Part shown: positions 34,721 through 44,636 of the stretch, piece after piece
Layout of the letters: the number at the start of each line of letters is the position of its first letter
Numbering within the stretch: the stretch's first letter is position 1
Origin: Ruminococcus_G sp050944435
Lineage (GTDB): Bacteria; Bacillota; Clostridia; Lachnospirales; Lachnospiraceae
Assembly (NCBI GenBank): GCA_050944435.1
Contig: JBMNRB010000013.1
Span: 23,588-87,587, forward strand
DNA length: 64,000 bases
Direction of reading: 5' to 3'
Translations under genes and position numbers: made by a program
The notes under the pieces: generated by a model
The model's database searches: none
What the model was told of the DNA's origin: nothing
The model's input: the letters and a program-made list of their open reading frames with translations, nothing else

Positions 34721-36116
34721 CAAAAGCGCTGCCTCTGTCAGCGTGGAGAATATATACAGACTGGACGGGAGAGTGCCCCTTAAAAAGGCGATTCCCTTTG
34801 GCCTGCAGCATGTGCTGGCCATGTTCGTGGCAAATCTGGCTCCGGTGCTCATTGTGTGCAGCGCGGCGGTAGTCAGGGGAACAGGAGAAAATCTCACCTC
34901 GGCGGAGATTACCAGACTTCTGCAGTGCGCCATGTTTGCGGCGGGGATCGGAACCTGCATGCAGCTTTATCCCATCTGGAAGATTGGTTCCCGTCTGCCC
35001 ATTGTCATGGGCGTAAGCTTTACTTTTCTGGGAAGCCTGCTGATTATCTGCACCAACCCCCAGTTGGGATATGAAGGAATGGTGGGCGCGGTGATCCTGG
35101 GCGGTATCTTTGAAGGATTGGTGGGATTGAGCGCCAAATACTGGAAGCGTTTTCTCACCCCGGTGGTGTCGGCCTGCGTGGTAATCGCCATCGGACTGTC
35201 CCTTCTGTCCGTGGGCATGGATTCCTGGGGCGGCGGCAGCGGCGTGGAAGATTTCGGCGCATGGTATCATCTTCTGATCGGAGCGCTGACGCTGATCGTC
35301 TGTCTGCTGGCCCGCTATCTTTTAAAAGGCATTTATAAAAATCTGAATATTCTGGTGGGTCTGGTGTTCGGATACCTTCTGTCTATTGTATTCACCGTGG
35401 CAGGGATTGCGCCCATGGTGGATTTTTCCGGTATTTCCCAGACGATACAGGAGGTGGGATTCTTCAGCCTTCCCCGGCTGGTGTTCTTTACCAGTCATAA
35501 ACCGGTGTTTGATCTGGGGGCTTTTTTTACCATCGCCATTGTCTTTCTGGTATCCGCCGCTGAGACGACGGGAGCCACTACGGCTGTCTGCACAGGAGCA
35601 TTGGGCAGAGATATTAAAATGGAGGAATTAAGAGGTTCCCTGGCGGTGGACGGATTCTCCAGCGCCATTTCCGGATGTTTCGGATGCCCGCCCCTTACTT
35701 CCTTCAGCCAGAATGTGGGACTGGTGACCATGACAGGCGTCATCAACCGGTTTACCATCTTTACCGGAGCGCTGATTCTGATTCTGGCCTCCCTGTTTCC
35801 CCCGCTGGGCGCTTTTTTTAATTCCCTGCCCCAGGCGGTACTGGGCGGCTGTACCGTCATGATGTTCGGCTCCATCATGTACGAGGGAATTAAGATGCTG
35901 AAAGAATGCGAATTTGACGACCGCACCATGATTATCGTTTCCCTTTCCTTTTGCATCGGCGTAGGACTGACCCAGACTTCCGGCAATTTCTTTTCCGCCT
36001 TTCCCCAGGTGGTGGGAGATATTTTCAACGGAAATGCGGTGGCCGGCGTGTTTGTGGTTTCACTGTTGTTAAGCCTGTTTCTGCCGAAAAAGAAAAAAGA
36101 AGCCGCAGATGAATAA
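34704..36116 (+). CDS. NCS2 family nucleobase (uracil/xanthine) permease
   Basis: A 470-residue membrane transporter with about 12-14 helices. The family signature QNVGLVTMTGV lies near residue 345, preceded by FGCPPLTSF. The substrate-site Glu is in SAAETTGATTAV. The sequence is nearer xanthine/urate than uracil carriers by eye, which is inference. ATG 34704 lies inside the end of the ABC-F gene (17-base overlap), so the two are co-translated. Confidence 0.9.
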   Translation: MKKENNKSAASVSVENIYRLDGRVPLKKAIPFGLQHVLAMFVANLAPVLIVCSAAVVRGTGENLTSAEITRLLQCAMFAAGIGTCMQLYPIWKIGSRLPIVMGVSFTFLGSLLIICTNPQLGYEGMVGAVILGGIFEGLVGLSAKYWKRFLTPVVSACVVIAIGLSLLSVGMDSWGGGSGVEDFGAWYHLLIGALTLIVCLLARYLLKGIYKNLNILVGLVFGYLLSIVFTVAGIAPMVDFSGISQTIQEVGFFSLPRLVFFTSHKPVFDLGAFFTIAIVFLVSAAETTGATTAVCTGALGRDIKMEELRGSLAVDGFSSAISGCFGCPPLTSFSQNVGLVTMTGVINRFTIFTGALILILASLFPPLGAFFNSLPQAVLGGCTVMMFGSIMYEGIKMLKECEFDDRTMIIVSLSFCIGVGLTQTSGNFFSAFPQVVGDIFNGNAVAGVFVVSLLLSLFLPKKKKEAADE

Positions 36117-36168
36117 TTCTGTTTCCTTTCGATATACTATTTTCAGAGTGTAAGAAAGGAACAGAGGC

Positions 36169-37122
36169 ATGAAAGTATTATTTTATGATACGAAAAGTTA
36201 TGATCGGGACTCCTTTGAGCAGCAGCGTCAGGATTTTCCGGAGATTCAGATTGATTATCTGAAAGCTGATTTGACGCCGAAGACAGCGCCGCTGGCGAAA
36301 GGCTACGAGGCAGTGTGCGCCTTTGTCAGTTCAGATATCGGAACAGAGACGGTGGAAACCCTTCATGGATGCGGAGTGCGTGGGATTCTGATGCGCTGCG
36401 CCGGTTTTAACAACGTGGATATGGAGACCGCCCAGCGCTGCGGGATCAAAGTTCTTCGGGTGCCGGGGTACTCGCCGGAGGCGGTGGCTGAGTATGCCAT
36501 GGGGCTGGCGCTGGTGGCCTGCCGGCGGATGCATAAGGCTTACGTGCGGGTGAGGGAAAACGATTTCAGTCTCAACGGTCTTATGGGATATAATTTTTAT
36601 CAGAAGACGGCGGGAATCATCGGAACCGGGAAGATTGGCGCCGCCATGGCCAGAATCTGCAGGGGATTTGGAATGAATGTGGTGGGGTATGACATGTATC
36701 CTAATCCGGAACTGGATTTTGTAAGATACCTCTCGCTGGATGAGCTGCTGGCAGAAAGCGATTTGATTTCTCTGCACTGCCCTCTGACTGATGACACTTA
36801 TCATTTGATTAACAGTCAGACCATTCGGAAGATGAAGGACGGCGTGGTGCTGGTCAACACTTCCAGAGGAGGTCTGGTGAAGACTGAGGATCTGATTGCC
36901 GGCATCCGGGCCAGAAAATTTTACGCCGTGGGTCTGGATGTGTATGAGGAGGAGACGAAGAATGTTTATGAAGACCGGTCCGATGAGATACTGGAGCATT
37001 CTGTGACAGCCCGTCTGTTGTCTTTTCCCAACGTGGTGATTACCTCCCATCAGGGCTTTTTTACCAGGGAGGCGTTGTACGCCATCAGCCGTACGACGCT
37101 GGAGAACGCCCGGATGGTGTGA
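36169..37122 (+). CDS. D-lactate dehydrogenase-like 2-hydroxyacid dehydrogenase
   Basis: A 317-residue NAD-dependent enzyme. The cofactor loop is GTGKIG near residue 149. The catalytic triad is Arg (VNTSRGG), Glu (DVYEEE) and His (SHQGFF). The N-terminal MRCAGFNNVD is typical of fermentative D-LDH. It is a few residues shorter than usual at the C-terminus. It probably reduces pyruvate to D-lactate. AAAGGAACAGAGG precedes the ATG. Confidence 0.88.
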   Translation: MKVLFYDTKSYDRDSFEQQRQDFPEIQIDYLKADLTPKTAPLAKGYEAVCAFVSSDIGTETVETLHGCGVRGILMRCAGFNNVDMETAQRCGIKVLRVPGYSPEAVAEYAMGLALVACRRMHKAYVRVRENDFSLNGLMGYNFYQKTAGIIGTGKIGAAMARICRGFGMNVVGYDMYPNPELDFVRYLSLDELLAESDLISLHCPLTDDTYHLINSQTIRKMKDGVVLVNTSRGGLVKTEDLIAGIRARKFYAVGLDVYEEETKNVYEDRSDEILEHSVTARLLSFPNVVITSHQGFFTREALYAISRTTLENARMV

Positions 37123-37144
37123 AAAAGGAAAGGTGGAAAAGGAT

Positions 37145-37576
37145 ATGAACGATCAAACCATTAAACTGTTAAGAGAATGCAATTCCGGCTGTAAAATGGC
37201 AGTCAACAGTATGGATCAGATCAGGAAGTATATCACCGACAGCAGGCTGGAGGATCTGATCGATACCTATCGGGGAAAATTTGAGAAGACGGAAGATGAG
37301 TCATCTCAGATGCTGGAGGCCTGCGGAATTTTGGAGAAGGAACCCTCGCCCATGGCCGCAGCCTTTTCCTGGATCAGCACCGAGATGAAGATGATGCTGG
37401 ATCAGGATAACGGTCAGGCGGCGAAGATCATGATGAACGGCTGCAATATGGGAATCCAGTCGGTGGCGAAGTTTATCAACCAATACAGTCAGGCCTCTAA
37501 AGAAAGCCTCTCCCTGGCGGAAAGGCTTTTGAAAGACGAAGAAAGTTTTATGAAAAAATTAAAGGAGTTTTTGTAA
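37145..37576 (+). CDS. Small helical protein, unknown function
   Basis: A 143-residue, Met- and Lys-rich protein that should form a long-helix bundle (CKMAVNSMDQIRKYI, MKMMLDQDNGQAAKIMM, AERLLKDEESFMKKLKEFL). It resembles ferritin-like or DUF2383-like bundles in general shape but lacks a clear metal-ligand pattern. It follows the dehydrogenase by 22 bases. Its stop almost touches the stop of the convergent gene, leaving no room for a terminator. Confidence 0.7.
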   Translation: MNDQTIKLLRECNSGCKMAVNSMDQIRKYITDSRLEDLIDTYRGKFEKTEDESSQMLEACGILEKEPSPMAAAFSWISTEMKMMLDQDNGQAAKIMMNGCNMGIQSVAKFINQYSQASKESLSLAERLLKDEESFMKKLKEFL

Positions 37577-37577
37577 C

Positions 37578-39482
37578 TTATTTTCCGTGATCCGGATATA
37601 TTCGGGAACGGAACACAAAGGTCAGAAGGGCCAGGACTGCCGTTGCGGCACAGGCACCAAGAAAAGAGTTTTCCATCTCCGAACCAAAGTGAAAGACCAG
37701 AGTGGAGGCGGTGATGAAATAGCTGGACACAAATACTCCCAGCTGGTTGGCTGCCAGAATCAGTGTGGAACCAAGATCTACGTTTTCCTTCTGGCATACC
37801 AGGCCGTTTAATACCTGGAAGATGGAAAACATACTGAGAAAACCAAGGCCGCAGCAGAAGACGCCCACAGCGACGGCGGCAAAGCTGGGAACGAACAGGA
37901 TGATGGCCGATCCCGCTGCGGTGATGAGAAAGGCTGCGCAAATCATGGCGTTTCCCAATACCTTCTGCAGTCTGGGGAGAATCAGATTGATGACGATCCC
38001 TCCTGCCATATAAATAGAAATCAGAGTGCCGGCGATGACGGGACTGCCCAGATTCTTGTCCACCACGAATGTGGACATGCCGCTGATTACCGGATAGGTG
38101 ACAGTGGTCAGAAGAAACTGGAGAAGCACGTACCCCCATACCTTGCCCGGCACTTTTCTTTTTTCCTGATGAAGGTGGCTTTCCGTCGCCCTTTCTTTTT
38201 CCGGTTCTTTCAGAAACAGTATTCCGATGATGCCCACGATGACGATAACCAGGTTAATTAAAAGACTGTACTGCCAGCCGGACTGTGCCAGGCTTCCGGC
38301 CAGAGGATTCAAGATAATCTGGAAGGCGTTGTTGATCATGCCGCCTATACCCACATAGCGGGCCAGTTTTTCCGGCGGCACGGTTTTTACCAGAAGGGGA
38401 TTGCGCAGGGAATAAAAACCGACGCCTACGCCAAGGAAAGCCCGCATAACCAGGACGAAGGTCCAGTTCGGCGCATAAAAAAAGGGAATCAGACCGCCGG
38501 CCAGCACGAAGCGTTTCGTATATTCGATCACATCATCTGCGCTGCCGCTTTCCATTACCGTATTCATAACGCCGAACAGCAGCGGCACCTGTTTTCTGTC
38601 GGCATATTCCCGGAAGTAATCCGGTCCCACCAGGTGGGGATCGGGATCGTATACGTAGAGAGTGCCTCCGCCGATTTCAATGGTGTAGTCCATCAGCTTT
38701 TCTCTGGCCTCGCCTTCCAGATAACGGAATCCCCAATAGCCGCCGCTGACGAAAGGAATATCAATGTCGGCGGTTTTGTTCAGCAGTTCCACGTAGGGCT
38801 TGTCAAATTCTTCCAGAAGATCCACGGAAACGATGGGAAGGCTGGCCCAGGCGTCGGCACCGATGACATAGGGAAGTCCGTCGATTTCCTTCACAAGATC
38901 TTCCAGCAGCGGCGCCTGCAGGTCACAGACGATCCGGCGCATCAGATCATGGACGAAGTCAGGATCTGACAATGCTTCCATCACCAGATTTTCCAGGCCG
39001 AAAAGATTGGCGGCCAGATTCCAGGGAGAGTTCAGGGTAGGAGCGTAATCCAGTCCCACGTATTCTTTGTAGGCTTTGCAGTAGTCGATAAGATACTGAA
39101 TTTGTCCCTTATCCTTCCCCTGATACCTGATTTTCTCCAGATCTTCTTTTCCCTTAATAAAATAGTTACTCCGGTCGATGTCGGGAATATGGTTTTTGTA
39201 ATAGACGATATTGGCGCCGATATTGCTGGGTTCGAAATTGTACATATCCAGATTGGAATGGATGGAATCCAGCCCCAGGTACTCCTGAACTAAAAGGGTG
39301 CACTCCGCCATGGCCACCGGGTCGTCGCGAAAGAGATAGTCGTAGGGCAGCCGGCAGATTTCCGGAATGAATTCGTTGACCTGGGCCTTTACCGGCACGT
39401 CGTATGGCCATGGCGTTTTTCCGGCCAGATTTTCTTCACACTGCCAGATAAAAGTTTTTTTCATTTTTTCAGTATTATTCAT
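37578..39482 (-). CDS. Chimeric protein: URO-D-like enzyme fused to truncated MFS transporter
   Basis: One uninterrupted 634-residue frame. Residues 1 to about 327 are a uroporphyrinogen-decarboxylase/corrinoid-methyltransferase-like domain (IHSNLDMYNFEPSNIGANIV, PYVIGADAWASLPIV, FVSGGYWGF) without its last strands and helix. From FVLAGGLIPFFYAPNW (about residue 326) it becomes an MFS transporter from about helix 3 to helix 12, without the first two helices. Both halves are therefore incomplete. A deletion joining two neighbouring genes is the likely origin. Whether it works is doubtful. GGGGGA lies eight bases before the ATG. Confidence 0.75.
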   Translation of the reverse strand: MNNTEKMKKTFIWQCEENLAGKTPWPYDVPVKAQVNEFIPEICRLPYDYLFRDDPVAMAECTLLVQEYLGLDSIHSNLDMYNFEPSNIGANIVYYKNHIPDIDRSNYFIKGKEDLEKIRYQGKDKGQIQYLIDYCKAYKEYVGLDYAPTLNSPWNLAANLFGLENLVMEALSDPDFVHDLMRRIVCDLQAPLLEDLVKEIDGLPYVIGADAWASLPIVSVDLLEEFDKPYVELLNKTADIDIPFVSGGYWGFRYLEGEAREKLMDYTIEIGGGTLYVYDPDPHLVGPDYFREYADRKQVPLLFGVMNTVMESGSADDVIEYTKRFVLAGGLIPFFYAPNWTFVLVMRAFLGVGVGFYSLRNPLLVKTVPPEKLARYVGIGGMINNAFQIILNPLAGSLAQSGWQYSLLINLVIVIVGIIGILFLKEPEKERATESHLHQEKRKVPGKVWGYVLLQFLLTTVTYPVISGMSTFVVDKNLGSPVIAGTLISIYMAGGIVINLILPRLQKVLGNAMICAAFLITAAGSAIILFVPSFAAVAVGVFCCGLGFLSMFSIFQVLNGLVCQKENVDLGSTLILAANQLGVFVSSYFITASTLVFHFGSEMENSFLGACAATAVLALLTFVFRSRIYPDHGK

Positions 39483-39618
39483 AACAAATATCCCCCAATT
39501 CTGTATTTTTTGTTATCTTGATTTAATTGTAGCATTTTAAGGGAGGATCCGTCTAATTCTTATCATTTATGTCGCTATAAGCACAGCTTATAAATATGGG
39601 CAGCCCTTCCGCTTCCGG

Positions 39619-39648
39619 TTGCGGAACTCCCCGGGATTAAGCTATAAT
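39619..39648 (+). promoter_or_regulatory. Predicted promoter of the kinase-FHA-ABC operon
   Basis: TTGCGG (39619-39624), 18-base spacer, TATAAT (39643-39648). Confidence 0.6.
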
Positions 39649-39680
39649 GGTGACAGAGAAAAAGAGAGGGGACGAAAAAC

Positions 39681-42248
39681 ATGGAGAAGCAGAACACACC
39701 CCTTCATTGTCTGCCGGGCGGGATGGTGTTGAATAAGAAATACTGTTTGGGAAAGGTGTTGGGGCAGGGAGGGTTCAGTATCACTTATGAAGCCTGGGAC
39801 GCCAATCTGGGGCTTCATTTCGCGGTAAAAGAGTATTATCCAGCCGGTCTGGTGAACAGAGATTTGTTCCAGTCGCCCAAGGTAAATCCTTTGAATCCGG
39901 AAGGGGAGAAAATATTTGAAAAAGGAAAGGAAGATTGCCTGAAGGAGGCGCGGATTTTGGCAAAGGTCTGTGACATTCCGGGGATTGTCAGCGTTCGGGA
40001 TTTTTTTCAGGAAAATAATACCGCTTATATTGTGATGGATTATCTGGAGGGAATTACCCTGAAGGATTATCTGAAAAAGGAGGGGCGGTTAAGTCTGGAA
40101 AAAACCCTGGACTTGTTGGATCCGGTGATGGACGCTTTAAGTCTCATTCACGAAAAAGGGTTGATTCACCGGGATATAAGTCCGGATAATATAATGATAG
40201 GATCCCGGGGAGAGGCCTGCCTTTTTGATTTTGGAGCAGCCCGGATGGTGGAAAAAGAAGTGACAAAAAGCTTATCGGTGATGCTGAAACCGGGATATGC
40301 GCCGGAAGAGCAGTACCGCAGCAGGGGAAAGCAAGGACCGTGGACAGATGTGTATGCTTTAAGCGCCACCATTTATCAATGCCTCACCGGAATTACGCCG
40401 GAGGACTCCCTCCAGCGTCTGTATGAGGATGAACTGCAAAGACCATCCCAACTGCCAAAATCTTCACAGGAAGGGGCTGTTCTTACCACGGCCCAGGAAA
40501 AAGTACTGATGAAAGGCCTTGCGGTCAGAGCCCAGGATCGTCTTATGACGGTAGAGGAGTTAAAAGACGGTCTGAAGGGAGATGGAGGGGAAAGCCGGGA
40601 AGAGGAAGAAAGTGAAGAGAAAGATCCGGCAACGCTGGGAGAATGGTCGATAAAGCAGGAACATCGCCCCCTGGAGGAGCAGGAAAAAGAGAAAAAAGAG
40701 CCGACAAACCATAACCGGAAAAAGAAAAAACATCAAAGACAAAAAGGGATTTTGTCCCGGATCCTTCTGGCGGCGGGGTGTCTGACAGCTTTGCTCCTTA
40801 TCTTTTCCATAATATGGCAGATGACTTCCACTGTGATGATCAATGGGAAAAAATATTCCAGAAAAGAAGAGAATTTATCCTTCTATGGGGTGGAGATGAA
40901 GGAGGAAGACCTGGAAAAAATGCAGACCATGCCCAACCTCCATTCGGTCAGTCTGAATCAGTGTGAAATTACAGGGGAACAGATGGAGCAGATCTGCCGG
41001 CTGCATCATCTGACCAGCCTTTCGTTCTTTAATGTAAAAGGGCTGGAAACTTTAGCGCCGGTCAATGAACTGGAGAATCTTTACCGCCTGACCCTGGAAA
41101 ACTGCGGTCTCACCGATGAAATGCTTCGTGATCTGGAAGGAGGGGGGACGCTGGCCGTATTGAATATTGCAGAAAATCCCCAGGTGACGGATCTTTCTGC
41201 GGCAGGCAGGATGACGGGGCTGATGACGCTGAACGCTTCCGGCACTGCCGTAAGTGACCTGTCTTTACTGAGCAAATGCCAGAAAATGAGCATACTTGAA
41301 TTGAACCGGTGCCAGGTTTCGGATCTGAGCGTGCTGTCACAGTTTCCTTTGCTGACACAGATAGAAATGGATGAAAATCAGATACAGGATCTGACGCCCC
41401 TTGCAGGCCTTTCCCATATGACGGACATTTCCATGAGTGAAAATCAGATACAGAATCTGGATCCCCTTTCTTCTATGATTGAACTTCAGTATGTGGACTT
41501 TTCCCATAATCAGATTGCCAGTCTGTCAGGGCTGTCCAACTGCACCGTGTTGAAACAGGTTCAAATGGCGGATAATGAGTTAGGGGATATTCAGGTACTG
41601 GAAAAAAGCGCGGACAGTCTCCAGGTGCTGGACGTATCCGATAACCGGATCACAGAAATCAAAGCGCTGGAAAAATGTATGGTCCTGGAACGCGTGGACG
41701 TCAGCCGCAATGAACTGACGGATCTTTCACCTTTTGCCGGTCACAGCTCCTTGATCAGTCTGGAAGCAGAAGGCAACCAGATCAGTGATATCAGCGGTTT
41801 ATCCGGCTGCAGTCAGCTTCAGCGGCTTAATTTATCGTACAATCAGATCAGTGATATTTCCGTATTATCGGAAATGAAACCGGAAGAGTATAATTTTGGA
41901 CAGGGAGCCATTGTAAGTCTTCACGGAAATCAGATAACTGATCTTTCGCCGCTGCCTGACACGGTGGAATACTATTATCTGACGCTGTATGATAATCCTA
42001 TTGAAACTTACGAACCGGTGTCACGGCTGAAGGGAGACGTGCTGGCATTTACCTGTGAGGAGGATACCGATGTGACGCCGATTGCCCAGGCTGAATTTTA
42101 TCACTGCACCGTCATCGATGCTCCTTTGGACCGGCAGGTAAAGGTGAAAGAGAGTCTGGGTGAATTTACAACAACATTTGCCACCGCAGAAGAATTCGAA
42201 GCACAGGTGGCGGCGCTGAAAAACGAGGGGGATGGTACCGATGGATAA
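39681..42248 (+). CDS. Transmembrane Ser/Thr protein kinase with extracellular leucine-rich repeats
   Basis: An 855-residue protein. The kinase domain spans residues 20-300: G-loop GQGGFS (28-33), Lys50, Glu89, HRD (163-165) with Asp165 and Asn170, DFG (183-185), APE (207-209). Ser167 stands where HRDxKxxN kinases have Lys. A charged linker is followed by one membrane helix near 360-381. About 400 outside residues carry leucine-rich repeats of the x-L-x-x-L-x-L-x-x-N-x-I type (LTDISMSENQIQNLDPLSSM-like units). It likely senses an extracellular ligand and phosphorylates partners such as the FHA protein encoded next. Confidence 0.9.
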   Translation: MEKQNTPLHCLPGGMVLNKKYCLGKVLGQGGFSITYEAWDANLGLHFAVKEYYPAGLVNRDLFQSPKVNPLNPEGEKIFEKGKEDCLKEARILAKVCDIPGIVSVRDFFQENNTAYIVMDYLEGITLKDYLKKEGRLSLEKTLDLLDPVMDALSLIHEKGLIHRDISPDNIMIGSRGEACLFDFGAARMVEKEVTKSLSVMLKPGYAPEEQYRSRGKQGPWTDVYALSATIYQCLTGITPEDSLQRLYEDELQRPSQLPKSSQEGAVLTTAQEKVLMKGLAVRAQDRLMTVEELKDGLKGDGGESREEEESEEKDPATLGEWSIKQEHRPLEEQEKEKKEPTNHNRKKKKHQRQKGILSRILLAAGCLTALLLIFSIIWQMTSTVMINGKKYSRKEENLSFYGVEMKEEDLEKMQTMPNLHSVSLNQCEITGEQMEQICRLHHLTSLSFFNVKGLETLAPVNELENLYRLTLENCGLTDEMLRDLEGGGTLAVLNIAENPQVTDLSAAGRMTGLMTLNASGTAVSDLSLLSKCQKMSILELNRCQVSDLSVLSQFPLLTQIEMDENQIQDLTPLAGLSHMTDISMSENQIQNLDPLSSMIELQYVDFSHNQIASLSGLSNCTVLKQVQMADNELGDIQVLEKSADSLQVLDVSDNRITEIKALEKCMVLERVDVSRNELTDLSPFAGHSSLISLEAEGNQISDISGLSGCSQLQRLNLSYNQISDISVLSEMKPEEYNFGQGAIVSLHGNQITDLSPLPDTVEYYYLTLYDNPIETYEPVSRLKGDVLAFTCEEDTDVTPIAQAEFYHCTVIDAPLDRQVKVKESLGEFTTTFATAEEFEAQVAALKNEGDGTDG

Positions 42249-43827
42249 GACGGTGAGAGACGCCGGCGGCAGAGAGAAGGCTGCCAGACTTTATGTGATA
42301 GCAGATGAAAATACGCTCTGGGATTATCCGTTGAGAGAGAGGACGGTAATTGGACGGAAAACTGCCAGGAATCAGGTGGATCTGGCGCTGGATTCCCAGG
42401 TGGTGTCCCGGCGTCACGGTGAAATCCTCTATGTCAATGGGATTTATTATTATCGGGACACCCAAAGCAGCAACGGAACGTATATCAATGAAAAACTTTA
42501 CGGAGCGGATGCGCCGGGGGGAAGGGATCAAAAACAGTTGGAATACGGCGATGTAATCCGGATTGGTGATTTTGTCCTTCTTTTTATAACGGATGATTCC
42601 GAGGCGGGAGACTGGAAGGTACAGCCCCTGACCGGAGATATCGAAGAACTGAATATCGGGCGGCGTCCGGAAAGGGGCAGCGGCATAGCCCTGGGCAGCA
42701 AGCTGATATCCAGAAATCACGCTTCCTTTTTCCGGGGACGGGAAGGCTGGGCCATCATCGACCATGACAGCACCAACGGGGTTTTCCTCAACAATAACCG
42801 GCTGCAGAAACCTTTGTATCTGAACCTTATGGACGTAGTCCGCATCGGACGATGCAATTTCATCTTTCTGGGGAACCGCCTGATGTATCAGAGCATGCCG
42901 CTTACCCGGGAAGATCCCGGAGATGCCGAAGGGGGATACGGCTCCAAAAGGGAAAGGGGCTGTCCGGAAACAGAAGAACGGGAAAGATACAGCCGGAAAA
43001 GGGAAGGCGATGATCAGTTGGTGATCAACATCGCCCAGCGAAGCGTATGGCAGCGGTTTAAGAAACTGACCCTGTTAAAGGATATCAATCTGACGGTGAA
43101 TAAAGGAGAGATGGTGCTGATTCTGGGAGGTTCCGGCGCCGGAAAAACCACGTTTATGAATGCGGTGATGGGGTATGAAAAGGCTGACGGGGTAATCCTT
43201 CACGGCGGCACCGATATTTACACGGAGTACGACCGAATGAAGTATGAAATCGGCTTTGTGCCCCAGCAGGATCTGCTGCGGGGCAGCGACTCCGTCTATG
43301 ATACATTGCAGAACGCCGCGCGGATGAAGCTTCCCAAAGAGATCCCTCCCTATGAAAGGCAGCAGCGGATTGAAGAAGTGCTGGAACTGCTGGGACTTCA
43401 GCGGGAGAGAGACTCTCTGGTGGTCAAACTGTCCGGCGGTCAGAGAAAGCGTCTCAGCATTGCAGTGGAATTTATCGCCGATCCCAGCCTGTTCTTCCTG
43501 GATGAGCCGGATTCCGGCCTGGACGGCATCATGGCCAGAAGCCTGATGCAGAATCTGCGCGTCATCGCCGACCGGGGAAAGATTGTCATGGTAATTACCC
43601 ACGGCCCCGACCGGGCCGCGGAACTTTTTGACAAAGTGATCGTCCTGGCAAAAAGCGTCCAGGACAACTGCGGCCATCTGGCCTTTTACGGCACCGTGCC
43701 GGAAGCCTATCGCTTTTTTGAAACGGATTCCCTGGAGGGTGTGGTCAGAAGGATCAACCGGCCTGATGAAGGCGGCGACGGTATGTCGGACTATTATATT
43801 GATTTATTTCAGGGAGGAAGAAGATGA
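42241..43827 (+). CDS. Double-FHA domain ABC transporter ATPase (ABCG type)
   Basis: A 528-residue protein. FHA 1 (about 20-110) has VIGRK, VSRRH and SSNGTYIN. FHA 2 (about 125-215) has IGRRPERG, ISRNH and DSTNGVFLNN, so phosphothreonine-binding residues look complete in both. The ATPase domain (about 260-500) has GGSGAGKTT near 296, signature LSGGQRKRLSI (the ABCG form) and Walker B FFLDEPDSGLDG. FHA domains would dock phosphorylated kinase or linker. ATG 42241 overlaps the kinase gene by eight bases. Confidence 0.9.
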   Translation: MDKTVRDAGGREKAARLYVIADENTLWDYPLRERTVIGRKTARNQVDLALDSQVVSRRHGEILYVNGIYYYRDTQSSNGTYINEKLYGADAPGGRDQKQLEYGDVIRIGDFVLLFITDDSEAGDWKVQPLTGDIEELNIGRRPERGSGIALGSKLISRNHASFFRGREGWAIIDHDSTNGVFLNNNRLQKPLYLNLMDVVRIGRCNFIFLGNRLMYQSMPLTREDPGDAEGGYGSKRERGCPETEERERYSRKREGDDQLVINIAQRSVWQRFKKLTLLKDINLTVNKGEMVLILGGSGAGKTTFMNAVMGYEKADGVILHGGTDIYTEYDRMKYEIGFVPQQDLLRGSDSVYDTLQNAARMKLPKEIPPYERQQRIEEVLELLGLQRERDSLVVKLSGGQRKRLSIAVEFIADPSLFFLDEPDSGLDGIMARSLMQNLRVIADRGKIVMVITHGPDRAAELFDKVIVLAKSVQDNCGHLAFYGTVPEAYRFFETDSLEGVVRRINRPDEGGDGMSDYYIDLFQGGRR

Positions 43828-44636
43828 GGGGGACGAGAATTTCACGATTTGGTCAAATCCAGATTTATGTGGGAAAATGCTTTCGGATGTTCCGGAATGA
43901 AAAGGGATGGAAGGTGCTGATCAGCGCCGCCATCATAACGCTGATTATTTCATCGGTGACGGGAGAGGAAACCTTTGTGGCGGCTCAGCCCACCAGAAAC
44001 GGAGCTTTCGCCCTGGTGTGCGCCTGTATCTGGATAGGAATTTTTAATTCCATCCAGTCCATCTGCCGGGAGCGGGCCATCATTAAACGGGAACACAGAA
44101 CAGGGCTTCATATTTCCTCTTATATGATCGCCCATATGATTTATGAACTGGTGATCTGTCTGATGGAGACGGTAATCGTCACGCTGATTATGTATATGGC
44201 CAACAGGAGCCATTTTCCGGAGACGGGAGTGTTCTTTCCGCCGCTGCTGGAACTTATGATCACCTTTTTTCTCATTATCTACAGCTCCGATGTACTGGGC
44301 CTTCTGGTTTCCGGCATTGTGAAAAATGAAAACACAGCCATGACGGTGATGCCCTTTATTCTGATCGTGCAGCTGGTGATGTCGGGGATGATTTTCGCTC
44401 TGGAAGGCGCATCAAAAATGATTGCCAATTTCACCATCAGCAAATGGGGGGTCAACGCCATCTGTGTGACGGCGGATGTCAACAGTCTGCTGGGAGCGCT
44501 GCCGGATTATGAGGCGGATTACGAATTCAGTCAGCCCCATTTGCTGCAGCTTTGGCTGACCCTGATTGGATTCGCCATTTTATATGGAATCTTGAGCATT
44601 ATTGTATTGGAATTTGTGGATCGGGATAAACGATAA
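43824..44636 (+). CDS. ABC-2 type permease partner of the FHA-ATPase
   Basis: A 270-residue membrane protein with about six helices, of the ABC2_membrane (ABCG-like) class. A conserved intracellular helix region CRERAIIKREHRTGLHISSY follows helix 2. It overlaps the ATPase gene by four bases (ATGA), so ATPase and permease form one split ABCG-type transporter, presumably an exporter; the cargo is unknown. Confidence 0.85.
   Translation: MRGTRISRFGQIQIYVGKCFRMFRNEKGWKVLISAAIITLIISSVTGEETFVAAQPTRNGAFALVCACIWIGIFNSIQSICRERAIIKREHRTGLHISSYMIAHMIYELVICLMETVIVTLIMYMANRSHFPETGVFFPPLLELMITFFLIIYSSDVLGLLVSGIVKNENTAMTVMPFILIVQLVMSGMIFALEGASKMIANFTISKWGVNAICVTADVNSLLGALPDYEADYEFSQPHLLQLWLTLIGFAILYGILSIIVLEFVDRDKR

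Noticed and set aside
41370..41900. Repeated AATCAGAT-type units suggesting a repeat array
   Set aside because: They are codons of the leucine-rich repeats in the kinase, with variable spacing; not a CRISPR or tandem DNA repeat.
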